Of a stretch of 7,927 nucleotides of DNA, positions 1 through 6,637 are shown piece after piece. This DNA comes from Gemmatimonadales bacterium (GTDB lineage: Bacteria > Gemmatimonadota > Gemmatimonadetes > Gemmatimonadales > GWC2-71-9), in NCBI GenBank assembly GCA_030597435.1, contig JAUVRV010000106.1:1-7927 (forward strand). The letters run 5' to 3'. The position numbers and the translations under genes were made by a program. Position 1 is the first letter of the stretch, and every line of letters begins with the position of its first letter. Under the pieces are notes generated by a model. That model did no database searches and had not been told where the DNA came from. It saw only the letters and a list, made by a program, of their open reading frames with translations.

Positions 1-104
1 CGCGGTTCGCCGGCCGGCCCGGTGGCTACACCAGGATAATAAAACTGGGACATCGCTCGGGTGACGGCGCCGAGATGGCTAGGATCGAGCTGTTGGCGGA
101 GTGA
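1..104 (+). CDS. rplQ: 50S ribosomal protein L17, C-terminal end (5' partial)
   Basis: This is the 3' end of a gene that begins before the window. Reading from base 3 gives 33 codons and a TGA stop at 102-104. The peptide contains AGRPGGYTRIIKLGHRSGD and ends in EMARIELLAE. That is the typical L17 C-terminus, whose family pattern is RxGGYTRIxKLGxRxGDxAxMAxIEL. L17 is a structural protein of the large ribosomal subunit near the exit tunnel. In most bacteria rplQ closes the rpsM-rpsK-rpsD-rpoA operon. Consistent with that, the next element on this strand is a hairpin terminator about 35 bases after the stop. The N-terminal part lies outside the window, so length and start cannot be judged. Confidence comes from the conserved C-terminal motif alone. 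Confidence 0.88.
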   Translation, partial: RFAGRPGGYTRIIKLGHRSGDGAEMARIELLAE

Positions 105-138
105 CGGTCGGGTTGGGACGTGATGCCGGAACAACAAA

Positions 139-164
139 GGGGACCTCGCGGTCCCCGTTTTTTT
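139..164. terminator. Bidirectional intrinsic terminator between rplQ and rpmB
   Basis: A perfect 7-bp GC stem (GGGGACC, 139-145; GGTCCCC, 150-156) closes on the tetraloop TCGC. On the plus strand it is followed by a G and seven T (158-164), a textbook Rho-independent terminator for rplQ. On the minus strand the same stem is followed by TTTGTTGTT, which is T-rich but interrupted, so it can also end rpmB. The rpmB stop codon (complement of 163-165) sits inside the T-run, so the two convergent genes share one very compact terminator. Confidence 0.9.
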
Positions 165-387
165 AGTGAGCCCCTGCCCCTGAGAGGGCGGCTCCCCGTG
201 GCGCTTTGACTACCTTATCAGACCTGATGCACCTGGTGCAAACTCGGATCCGTTTTGGTTTGCCATCAACAAGTGCTCGCACCCGTTGTAGATTTGGGTG
301 CCAACGACGCTTCGTCCGGTTGTTTGCGTGACTCACGTTGTTGCCGGTCGTGGGTCCTTTGCCGCAGATGTCGCAGAAGCGGGCCAT
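163..387 (-). CDS. rpmB: 50S ribosomal protein L28, zinc-binding (four-cysteine) form
   Basis: A 74-residue basic protein of typical L28 size. It starts with MARFCDICGKGP and carries the family signature GNNVSHANNRTKRRWHPNLQ (residues 15-34) and a VCTRCIRS segment (49-56). L28 is a component of the large ribosomal subunit. The pairs C5/C8 and C50/C53 form two CxxC knuckles, which marks the zinc-binding C+ form. Many genomes pair this with a cysteine-free copy that is switched on by zinc starvation. The ATG at 385-387 gives the conserved N-terminus directly. The ribosome binding site upstream is weak (GAGTG about 9 bases before the start). The gene is convergent with rplQ and divergent from gmd. 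The last dozen residues are rich in Ala and Gly and look like an unstructured tail. The family call is secure; I cannot say whether a C- paralogue exists elsewhere. Confidence 0.95.
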   Translation of the reverse strand: MARFCDICGKGPTTGNNVSHANNRTKRRWHPNLQRVRALVDGKPKRIRVCTRCIRSDKVVKAPRGAALSGAGAH

Positions 388-523
388 ATTCCATCACTCG
401 CTACAGGTTGTTTGGCGCTAGACTACAAATACCTAAGACCAAAAAACTTAGTAGCACTGGGCCGTTCCTACAAGGCCACTGGCTCTTCGATCGGGTAACT
501 TTGGAAAACCGAGGACGATGACA
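388..523. promoter_or_regulatory. Divergent intergenic region rpmB / gmd
   Basis: About 130 bases between two genes that point away from each other, so promoters for both directions should lie here. The centre (420-455) is markedly AT-rich compared with its surroundings, as expected for promoter DNA. I could not find a pair of good -35 and -10 boxes at normal spacing in either direction. The best plus-strand candidate, TTGTTT (408-413) then TACCTA (430-435) with a 16-base spacer, is poor. A Shine-Dalgarno-like GAGGA (511-515) precedes gmd. No tRNA, small RNA or small ORF that I would defend is present. Confidence 0.45.
433..451. repeat. Inverted repeat CTAAG-N9-CTTAG upstream of gmd
   Basis: CTAAG (433-437) and CTTAG (447-451) are perfect inverted arms around a nine-base spacer that includes six A. 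It lies in the AT-rich centre of the divergent promoter region, where an operator for gmd, rpmB or both could sit. A closely similar element lies upstream of the aminotransferase gene at 7229-7247. The 11-mer AAAACTTAGTA (443-453) recurs there as its reverse complement. There is no T-run of terminator type after it in either direction. The repeat is directly visible; operator function is inference. Confidence 0.35.
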
Positions 524-1489
524 ATGCCCACAGCTCTGGTAACAGGGATTACGGGTCAGGATGGTTCTTACTTGGCTGAGCTACTGCTTGGCAAGGGGTA
601 TGAGGTGGTTGGCGTAGTGCGCCGGACATCACACGACTCCTACGAACGAATCGGTCACCTACTCGATCGGCTGTCTGTCGTACCGGCCGACCTGCTGGAT
701 CAGCATTCGCTCACTAGCGTGATTCGCGACGTGAAGCCGGATGAGATTTACAATCTCGCGGCGCAGAGCTTCGTGCCCACGAGTTGGACGCAACCTGTCC
801 TGACCGGTGAGTTCACGGCGCTTGGAGTGACCAGGATTCTAGAGGCCGTCCGACTGGCACACCCAGAGGCAAGATACTACCAGGCCAGTTCGTCTGAGAT
901 GTTCGGCAAGGCCGCTGAGACACCTCAGAGAGAGTCTACGCCGTTCTATCCCCGATCGCCCTATGGCGTGGCCAAGGTCTATGGCCACTGGATCACTGTG
1001 AACTACCGGGAGTCCTACGGGATATACGCCGTGAGCGGGATCCTGTTCAATCACGAGTCACCGCGGCGGGGCCTGGAGTTCGTGACGCGTAAGGTCACGG
1101 ATGGAGTAGCACGGGTCAAGCTCGGGATCTCAGACAAACTGCGGGTGGGCAATCTAGATGCAAAACGGGACTGGGGTTACGCAGGGGACTACGTCGAGGC
1201 CATGTGGCTCATGCTCCAGCAAGACGGGCCGGATGACTATGTCATTGGCAGCGGTCAGACCAAGTCGGTGCGCGACTTGGTTGAGGTCGCCTTCGGACAT
1301 GTGGGGCTTGCATGGCAGGAGTATGTGGAGGTGGATCCGGCATTCATTCGACCGGCCGAAGTGGAGATCCTCCTGGCAGATCCGACCAAGGCGAAGACGG
1401 AACTCGGGTGGAGACCCAAGGTGGGCTTCGAGGAACTGGTGAGGATGATGGTCGACTCCGACATGGAGCGATTGGGTAAGCGGAAATGA
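524..1489 (+). CDS. gmd: GDP-mannose 4,6-dehydratase
   Basis: This cytosolic enzyme converts GDP-D-mannose to GDP-4-dehydro-6-deoxy-D-mannose, the branch point to GDP-D-rhamnose, GDP-L-fucose and related sugars. It is an extended short-chain dehydrogenase/reductase of 321 residues, slightly shorter than the E. coli type. Numbered from this start, the NADP-binding glycine motif GITGQDG is at 8-14. NLAAQSFV follows at 77-84. SSSEMFG (122-128) supplies the Ser and Glu of the catalytic site (E125). Y147 and K151 form the YxxxK pair. NHESPRRGLEFVTRK (176-190) and GNLDAKRDWGYAGDYVEAMW are diagnostic for Gmd. Two in-frame ATGs exist, at 518 and 524. GAGGA at 511-515 is only 2 bases from the first but 8 bases from the second, so I prefer 524, which also gives the usual MPTALVTGITG N-terminus. 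Its stop overlaps the start of rmd by 4 bases, and it heads the operon. Confidence 0.95.
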   Translation: MPTALVTGITGQDGSYLAELLLGKGYEVVGVVRRTSHDSYERIGHLLDRLSVVPADLLDQHSLTSVIRDVKPDEIYNLAAQSFVPTSWTQPVLTGEFTALGVTRILEAVRLAHPEARYYQASSSEMFGKAAETPQRESTPFYPRSPYGVAKVYGHWITVNYRESYGIYAVSGILFNHESPRRGLEFVTRKVTDGVARVKLGISDKLRVGNLDAKRDWGYAGDYVEAMWLMLQQDGPDDYVIGSGQTKSVRDLVEVAFGHVGLAWQEYVEVDPAFIRPAEVEILLADPTKAKTELGWRPKVGFEELVRMMVDSDMERLGKRK

Positions 1490-2436
1490 AGGTTCTGGTA
1501 ACGGGAGCGGATGGCTTCGTCGGATCGCTCTTGGTCAATAGGCTTGCAGAGCATGGACACGAGATCACAGGAGCGGTAAGACCTAGCCCCACGACGTCCG
1601 AGGAACTGGCGCGCCGAGAGGCGCTGGGTGACATGCCTACCATTGCGCTCGAGCTCCAGGATCCAGATTCCATCGATCGAACGATCCGTCAGAACTGGGA
1701 TGCGGTCATACACATGGCGGCCGTTTCGTCTGGCTCGCAGGCGCAGAAGGATCCGATGAAGGCCTGGGAGATCAATGCACTGGGAACGGCACGTCTTGCT
1801 CACGGACTGGGGCAAGCCAAGGTCGCAGGAGGTGACCCCCTCTTCCTCTTCGTGTCCACAGCTGAGGTTTACGGAGCGGGCTCTGAGAAGATGCGATTGG
1901 AGACCGATCCGGTGCGGCCGGTATCACCGTATGCAGCCTCCAAGTTGGCCGCCGAGGTTGCATGTATGGAGGTGCATCGCCGCACGGGCCTGCGGGTGGT
2001 GGTTGCACGGCCGTTTCCCCACATAGGCCCGGGGCAGGATACCCGGTTCGTCGTCCCAGCGTTTTTGGAACGGATCCGGTTTGCCAAGGAGATCAATGCC
2101 CCAGTGGTGAAAGTGGGTAGGATGGACCCGGTGCGCGAGTTCATTCATGTGGCGGACGTTGTCCAGGCCTACACGTTGCTGATCGAGCTGGGAACACCGA
2201 GCGAGATCTACAACGCGGCGTGCGGTCGTGCCACGTCCGTCCGAGATCTCTTCTTCATGTTGTCGGATGCTCTGGAACACAGGGTTATCCCGGAGGAAGA
2301 TCCCGATTTGATACGGCCGGTGGACATACCTTATCTGGTGGGTGACAGCACCAAATTGCGTGACCAAACAGGCTGGGAACCGGCAATATCCCTGGAGCAG
2401 ACCATTCGAGAGATAGTGGATGCCGAAGCGAACTGA
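1486..2436 (+). CDS. rmd: GDP-4-dehydro-6-deoxy-D-mannose reductase (GDP-D-rhamnose forming)
   Basis: An NAD(P)-dependent SDR of 316 residues that probably reduces the Gmd product at C4 to give GDP-D-rhamnose. The Rossmann motif GADGFVG is at 7-13. The active-site segment STAEVYG is at 124-130, and YAASK (149-153) supplies the Tyr/Lys pair. RPFPHIGPGQ (175-184) followed by FVVPAF is typical of the Rmd branch and unlike the epimerase/reductase that makes GDP-L-fucose. VREFIHVADVVQAY (217-230) and the C-terminal TGWEP segment complete the fold. The start ATG shares an ATGA overlap with the gmd stop, implying coupled translation, and its end overlaps carB by 17 bases. The adjacent gmd strongly supports the substrate. 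A closely related reductase giving GDP-6-deoxy-talose cannot be excluded from motifs alone. GDP-mannose supply (ManB/ManC) is not in this window. Confidence 0.85.
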   Translation: MKVLVTGADGFVGSLLVNRLAEHGHEITGAVRPSPTTSEELARREALGDMPTIALELQDPDSIDRTIRQNWDAVIHMAAVSSGSQAQKDPMKAWEINALGTARLAHGLGQAKVAGGDPLFLFVSTAEVYGAGSEKMRLETDPVRPVSPYAASKLAAEVACMEVHRRTGLRVVVARPFPHIGPGQDTRFVVPAFLERIRFAKEINAPVVKVGRMDPVREFIHVADVVQAYTLLIELGTPSEIYNAACGRATSVRDLFFMLSDALEHRVIPEEDPDLIRPVDIPYLVGDSTKLRDQTGWEPAISLEQTIREIVDAEAN

Positions 2437-5400
2437 CATAAAGAAGATCCTCCTCATCGGGTCCGGTCCGATTGTCATCGGCCAGGCCGCCGAGTTCGAC
2501 TACTCGGGCACCCAGGCGGTCAAAGCCCTCAAGGAAGAGGGATATCAGGTGGTGCTGGTCAATTCGAATCCGGCCACGATCATGACCGACCCGGAGCTTG
2601 CCGACAGCACGTACATCGAGCCGGTCACTCCCGAGTGGGTGGCCATGGTGATCGAGCGGGAGCGGCCCGACGCGTTGCTGCCCACGATGGGTGGACAGAC
2701 GGCGTTGAATGTTGCGATGGCCCTGGCCGAGGACGGGACGCTCGAGAAGTTCGGGGTCGAACTCATCGGAGCCGACCAGCGCGCCATCAAGCTGGCAGAG
2801 GACCGGCGTGAGTTTGCCGAGGCGATGCGCCGCATCGGGCTGGCTGTCCCGAGAGGCACTACTGTCGGATCGGTGGAGCAGGGGCTCACAGTGATCCACG
2901 AGGTGGGGTATCCCGCCATCATTCGTCCCTCCTATACGCTGGGTGGCACCGGTGGCGGTGTGGCGTACAACCGCGAGGAGTACGAGACCCAACTGCGTAC
3001 GGCGCTCGAGCTGTCTCCGGTCACCACCACGTTGGTTGAGCAGTCAGTGCTCGGCTGGAAGGAGTTCGAACTCGAGGTCATGCGCGACGGGCGTGACAAT
3101 GTTGTCATCGTCTGCTCGATCGAGAACTTCGATCCTATGGGTGTGCACACCGGCGACTCGATTACGGTTGCACCCGCCATGACACTCACCGACCGTGAGT
3201 ATCAGGTGATGCGTGACGCGTCGATTGACATAATCCGCGAGATTGGGGTCGACGCCGGTGGCTGCAACATCCAGTTTGCGGTGAATCCCGAGAACGGCGA
3301 AATGCTCGTGATCGAGATGAACCCGCGCGTGTCCCGTTCGTCCGCTCTGGCATCCAAGGCAACGGGCTTCCCCATTGCGCGCATCGGCACCAAGATCGCC
3401 GTGGGTTACACCTTGGATGAGCTACCCAATGACATAACCAAGTCCACGCCGGCCTCGTTTGAACCGGTCTTGGACTATGTGGTCACCAAGTTTCCCCGTT
3501 TCGCCTTTGAGAAGTTCCCCGAGGCCGATGCCACGCTCACGACCCAGATGAAATCGGTGGGTGAGTCGATGGCGATAGGGCGCACGTTCAAGGAGTCGTT
3601 TCAGAAGGGTCTGCGAGCGCTCGAGATAGACCGCTCGGGTTGGGAAGTGGCGCCAAACCCAGCAGACGACGGCTTGGAGACGGACGATCTCGAATCGTTG
3701 CGGCTTGCATTGCGGACCCCTACGCGGGAGCGCGTATTCCAGATCAAGCGAGCGCTCCAAGCCGGCATGTCGGTTCGGGAGATTAGTGAACTCTCTCGCA
3801 TCGATGAGTGGTTTCTGAGTCAGCTGGAAGAGCTGGTACAGGCCGAAGTCAGTTTCAGTGATGCCGATGCAGTCGATGCAGAACTAATCAGGTCTATGAA
3901 GCGACTGGGCTTCTCGGACAAGCAATTGGCTGAGCTAAGAGGCAAAACCGAGCAGGATTTCCGTCAGCTCCGCTGGGATCTGGGTGTTCATCCGAGCTAC
4001 AAGGTCGTTGACACGTGCGCCGGAGAGTTCCCGGCGGCCACACCGTACTACTACTCATGCTACGACGAAGAGAACGAATCTGAGTCCCTGGGTGACAAGG
4101 GCATCGTTATTCTGGGAAGCGGGCCAAATCGGATTGGTCAGGGAGTGGAGTTCGACTACTGTTGTGTCCGGGCCGGGCTCGCGTTTCGTGAGTTGGGTTA
4201 CCGCACTATCATGATCAACTCCAATCCTGAGACGGTGTCAACCGATTTCGACATCTCCGACAAGCTGTACTTCGAACCGCTGACTCTCGAAGACGTGCTG
4301 GAGATAGTCCGGTTGGAGCAACCGATGGGGGTCGTGGTGCAACTTGGCGGGCAGACCCCTCTCAAACTCACCAAGGCGCTAGAGGCGGCGGGTGTGACCA
4401 TATTGGGCACCAGCCCCGAAGCCATCGACATAGCCGAAGACCGCAAGCGGTTCGAGGAACTGGCGCGGAAGTTGGGTGTCACGCAGCCGGCCAACGGGAC
4501 CGTTACCGAGATCGAAGCTGCCGTGGCGGTGGCCGTGCGTATCGGGTACCCCGTGCTGGTGCGACCGTCGTACGTGCTGGGTGGGCGGGCAATGGAGATC
4601 GTGTACGATGAGCCGTCACTGCGCAACTACTTCCAACGCGCCGTGGAGGTGTCACCCGACCACCCCATCCTCATCGACTCTTTCTTGGAAGACGCATTCG
4701 AGGCCGACGTAGATGCCATCTGTGACGGTGAACGCTGTGTGATCGCTGGCGTGATGCAGCACATCGAGGACGCAGGCATCCACTCCGGCGATTCAGCGTG
4801 TGTGCTGCCGTCCTATCTGATCGAGGAATCAGCGGTGGAAGCGATGCGCCGCCACACCAAGGAATTTGCCTTGGCCTTGGGAGTAGTGGGCCTCATGAAC
4901 GTGCAATTCGCCGTAAAGGATGGTGTGGTTTACGTGCTCGAGGTGAATCCCCGTGGGTCTCGGACGATCCCGTTCGTGAGCAAGGCCACTGGTGTCTCGA
5001 TGGCGAAGCTAGCGGCATCCGTGATGATCGGGCGCAGCCTCGATGAACTAGGTGTGTCGGACGAGGTCGTTATGCCCTACGTGGCGGTGAAGGAGGCCGT
5101 ATTCCCGTTTACCAAGCTACCCAATGTGGACACGCTGCTCGGGCCCGAAATGCGATCAACGGGTGAGGTTATGGGTCTCGCCGACAGCTTTGGGATGGCG
5201 TTTGCCAAGGCGCAGACCGCTGCCGGTGACACGCTACCGTTGGAGGGTGCCGTGTTCGTCACCGTCCACGATCGTGACAAGCCGACCGTGACACCGATCG
5301 TGCGTCGGTTTCACGAGATGGGATTCCGCATTCTCGCCACAGAAGGCACGGTACGGCATCTGAGAGGTCGCGGTGTTCCGGCGGAGCGGGTACTGAAGGT

Positions 5401-5713
5401 GCATGAGGGAAGGCCCAACGCTGCAGACCTCATTCTGTCAGGTGAAGTCCAACTGCTCATCAACACGCCGTTGGGCAAGCTTACCCAAATAGACGACTAC
5501 TTCATTCGTAGGACGGCGCTGCAACACGGCGTGCCATACACTACCACCATGTCGGCGGCGAGCGCCGCGTGCGATGCCATCCTGGCGCTGCGAAGCCGCC
5601 GCGGGAGCGTGCGGTCTCTGCAGGAGTGGCACGAGTACGCCAGGCAGTTGGAGGAATCGGTTTGGAAGGGGAATGTGGCGGTGTATTTCGATGACCAAGA
5701 TTCCGCTAGATAG
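2420..5713 (+). CDS. carB: Carbamoyl-phosphate synthase large subunit
   Basis: A complete 1097-residue CarB (E. coli 1073). It makes carbamoyl phosphate from bicarbonate, two ATP and ammonia channelled from CarA, feeding arginine and pyrimidine synthesis. The first ATP-grasp half (about 1-405) has IGSGPIVIGQAAEFDYSGTQ (13-32), MGGQTALN (90-97) and IEMNPRVSRSSALASKATG (298-316). The oligomerisation region spans about 406-555. The second ATP-grasp half (about 556-940) has ILGSGPNRIGQGVEFDYCC (564-582), QLGGQTPLKL (641-650) and LEVNPRGSRTIPFVSKATG (840-858). The C-terminal MGS-like allosteric domain (about 941-1062) keeps K954, T974, T977, K993 and N1015, at the same numbers as the E. coli UMP/IMP-contact residues, so nucleotide control is likely. 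About 35 residues, mostly helical-looking, follow it. The start overlaps the rmd end by 17 bases with GAGAGA (2408-2413) as ribosome binding site. The end overlaps murB by 23 bases. carA and other pyr or arg genes are not in the window. Confidence 0.98.
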   Translation: MPKRTDIKKILLIGSGPIVIGQAAEFDYSGTQAVKALKEEGYQVVLVNSNPATIMTDPELADSTYIEPVTPEWVAMVIERERPDALLPTMGGQTALNVAMALAEDGTLEKFGVELIGADQRAIKLAEDRREFAEAMRRIGLAVPRGTTVGSVEQGLTVIHEVGYPAIIRPSYTLGGTGGGVAYNREEYETQLRTALELSPVTTTLVEQSVLGWKEFELEVMRDGRDNVVIVCSIENFDPMGVHTGDSITVAPAMTLTDREYQVMRDASIDIIREIGVDAGGCNIQFAVNPENGEMLVIEMNPRVSRSSALASKATGFPIARIGTKIAVGYTLDELPNDITKSTPASFEPVLDYVVTKFPRFAFEKFPEADATLTTQMKSVGESMAIGRTFKESFQKGLRALEIDRSGWEVAPNPADDGLETDDLESLRLALRTPTRERVFQIKRALQAGMSVREISELSRIDEWFLSQLEELVQAEVSFSDADAVDAELIRSMKRLGFSDKQLAELRGKTEQDFRQLRWDLGVHPSYKVVDTCAGEFPAATPYYYSCYDEENESESLGDKGIVILGSGPNRIGQGVEFDYCCVRAGLAFRELGYRTIMINSNPETVSTDFDISDKLYFEPLTLEDVLEIVRLEQPMGVVVQLGGQTPLKLTKALEAAGVTILGTSPEAIDIAEDRKRFEELARKLGVTQPANGTVTEIEAAVAVAVRIGYPVLVRPSYVLGGRAMEIVYDEPSLRNYFQRAVEVSPDHPILIDSFLEDAFEADVDAICDGERCVIAGVMQHIEDAGIHSGDSACVLPSYLIEESAVEAMRRHTKEFALALGVVGLMNVQFAVKDGVVYVLEVNPRGSRTIPFVSKATGVSMAKLAASVMIGRSLDELGVSDEVVMPYVAVKEAVFPFTKLPNVDTLLGPEMRSTGEVMGLADSFGMAFAKAQTAAGDTLPLEGAVFVTVHDRDKPTVTPIVRRFHEMGFRILATEGTVRHLRGRGVPAERVLKVHEGRPNAADLILSGEVQLLINTPLGKLTQIDDYFIRRTALQHGVPYTTTMSAASAACDAILALRSRRGSVRSLQEWHEYARQLEESVWKGNVAVYFDDQDSAR

Positions 5714-6614
5714 CCTCAGCGAACTTGCTTCGCGCGTCCGCGGCACGGTTGAGTTCGACGAGGCGCTTGCCCGCTACACGACCTACCGCATCGGCGGTGC
5801 TGCGGCCGCATTGGTTGCACCCCAGTCCACCGAAGATGTTGTTGCAGTGCTGCAGTTCTGTAATGATGCCGCGATACCCTGGCTAGCCCTCGGCCTCGGC
5901 TCCAACGTGCTCATCAGTGATGCCGGCTTCGACGGTGTCGTGATCCGCTTGGGTAAGGGGATGGATTGGGTCGATGAGGATGTCGACGGGCCGGAGGTGT
6001 GGCAGGTGGGTGCAGGTATGCCCACACCGAGGTTAGCCCGTGTCACCGCCCGAGCGGGTCTGTCGGGTATTCATCGCTTGATCGGCGTACCCGGCACGGT
6101 GGGTGGCGGAGTCGTTATGAACGCCGGTGCTCATCGCCAGGACTTCAGCCAGACTGTGCGGTCCATTGAGCGGGTCGACTCGGATTGCACTGTGCGGACG
6201 GTGCCTACCGACGAAATCTCATGGCGCTACCGTTCCAGTGGAATCGATCGGGCCATTGTGACGGCGGTGACCTTCGGATTTGAGCCAGCCGATCCTCGGG
6301 TTCTCGAACGCGACATCCAGCGCCACTACGAATGGCGGCGCCAGGGCACCCCGTTTGACGAGCCGTGCTGCGGTTCCGTGTTCCGCAATCCCGAGGGGCG
6401 GCAGCGGCGCAGCGCCGGGCAACTGATCGACGCTGCCGGGCTCAAGGGATTTCAGGTTGGCGGCGCACAGGTCTCTGACCGGCATGCGAATTACATTGTT
6501 AATCGCGGGACAGCGACAGCCTCGAATGTGAAAGCGGTGATTGAGGCAGTGCGAGAGAGGGTGTTGGCTGAGTTTGGCATTGAACTGCAATTGGAAGTGC
6601 GGATAATCGAATGA
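5691..6614 (+). CDS. murB: UDP-N-acetylenolpyruvoylglucosamine reductase
   Basis: A cytosolic FAD enzyme that reduces UDP-GlcNAc-enolpyruvate to UDP-MurNAc with NADPH, the second committed step of peptidoglycan synthesis. It has 307 residues, the size of the shorter type II MurB (Staphylococcus-like). FAD-binding segments are YTTYRIGGAAAALVAP (29-44) and GLGSNVLISDAGFDG (68-82), then GVPGTVGGGVVMNAGAH (132-148). Y180/R181 match the active-site Tyr-Arg pair. S229 in CCGSVFRNP is the proton-donating serine. AAGLKGFQVGGAQVS and HANYIVN (265-271) are the conserved C-terminal signature. E302 in LEVRII is the likely second acid. An in-frame ATG at 5574 would add 39 residues that merely read through carB in another frame and do not resemble MurB. 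The ATG at 5691, with GGCGG about 9 bases upstream, is preferred. It overlaps carB by 23 bases. It lies away from any mur/fts cluster seen here. Confidence 0.96.
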   Translation: MTKIPLDSLSELASRVRGTVEFDEALARYTTYRIGGAAAALVAPQSTEDVVAVLQFCNDAAIPWLALGLGSNVLISDAGFDGVVIRLGKGMDWVDEDVDGPEVWQVGAGMPTPRLARVTARAGLSGIHRLIGVPGTVGGGVVMNAGAHRQDFSQTVRSIERVDSDCTVRTVPTDEISWRYRSSGIDRAIVTAVTFGFEPADPRVLERDIQRHYEWRRQGTPFDEPCCGSVFRNPEGRQRRSAGQLIDAAGLKGFQVGGAQVSDRHANYIVNRGTATASNVKAVIEAVRERVLAEFGIELQLEVRIIE

Positions 6615-6637
6615 ATAGGCAGAAGGAGCACAGATGA
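6611..6637 (+). other. Nine-codon bridging mini-ORF between murB and the acetyltransferase gene
   Basis: ATG at 6611 overlaps the murB stop (ATGA, 6611-6614). Eight sense codons (peptide MNRQKEHR) lead to a TGA at 6635-6637 that overlaps the next gene's ATG at 6634 in a second ATGA. It spans the full 19-base gap. It may only be a chance frame, but it could let terminating ribosomes pass from murB to the next start. No stable product is claimed. Confidence 0.2.
6623..6628 (+). promoter_or_regulatory. Strong ribosome binding site for the acetyltransferase gene
   Basis: AAGGAG, 5 bases before the ATG at 6634, is the best Shine-Dalgarno sequence in the window. It fixes the start of the downstream gene and suggests that gene can initiate on its own rather than only by coupling to murB. 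Confidence 0.8.

Noticed and set aside
459..477. GGCC-N-GGCC hairpin in the gmd leader, considered as an attenuator or riboswitch part
   Set aside because: GGCC is self-complementary, so a repeated copy always looks like a stem. The arms do not extend and no T-run follows.
255..521. Plus-strand open frames opposite rpmB and running into the gmd leader
   Set aside because: The Cys/Arg-rich translation is a shadow of L28, and no ribosome binding site or family match is visible.
2011..2040. Pro in place of Asn in the Rmd motif RPF(N/P)HIGPGQ, considered as a lost catalytic residue
   Set aside because: I recall related actinobacterial reductases with RPFPH, and the SxE and YxxxK catalytic residues are intact.
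1924..2992. Long minus-strand open frames opposite rmd and the start of carB (1924-2478 and 2285-2992)
   Set aside because: Their translations have no recognisable domain and lie opposite strongly conserved enzymes. They are typical antisense open frames of GC-rich DNA.
5574..5690. N-terminal extension of MurB by 39 residues
   Set aside because: This stretch reads carB in another frame, has unusual composition, and does not resemble MurB. The ATG at 5691 gives the normal family length.
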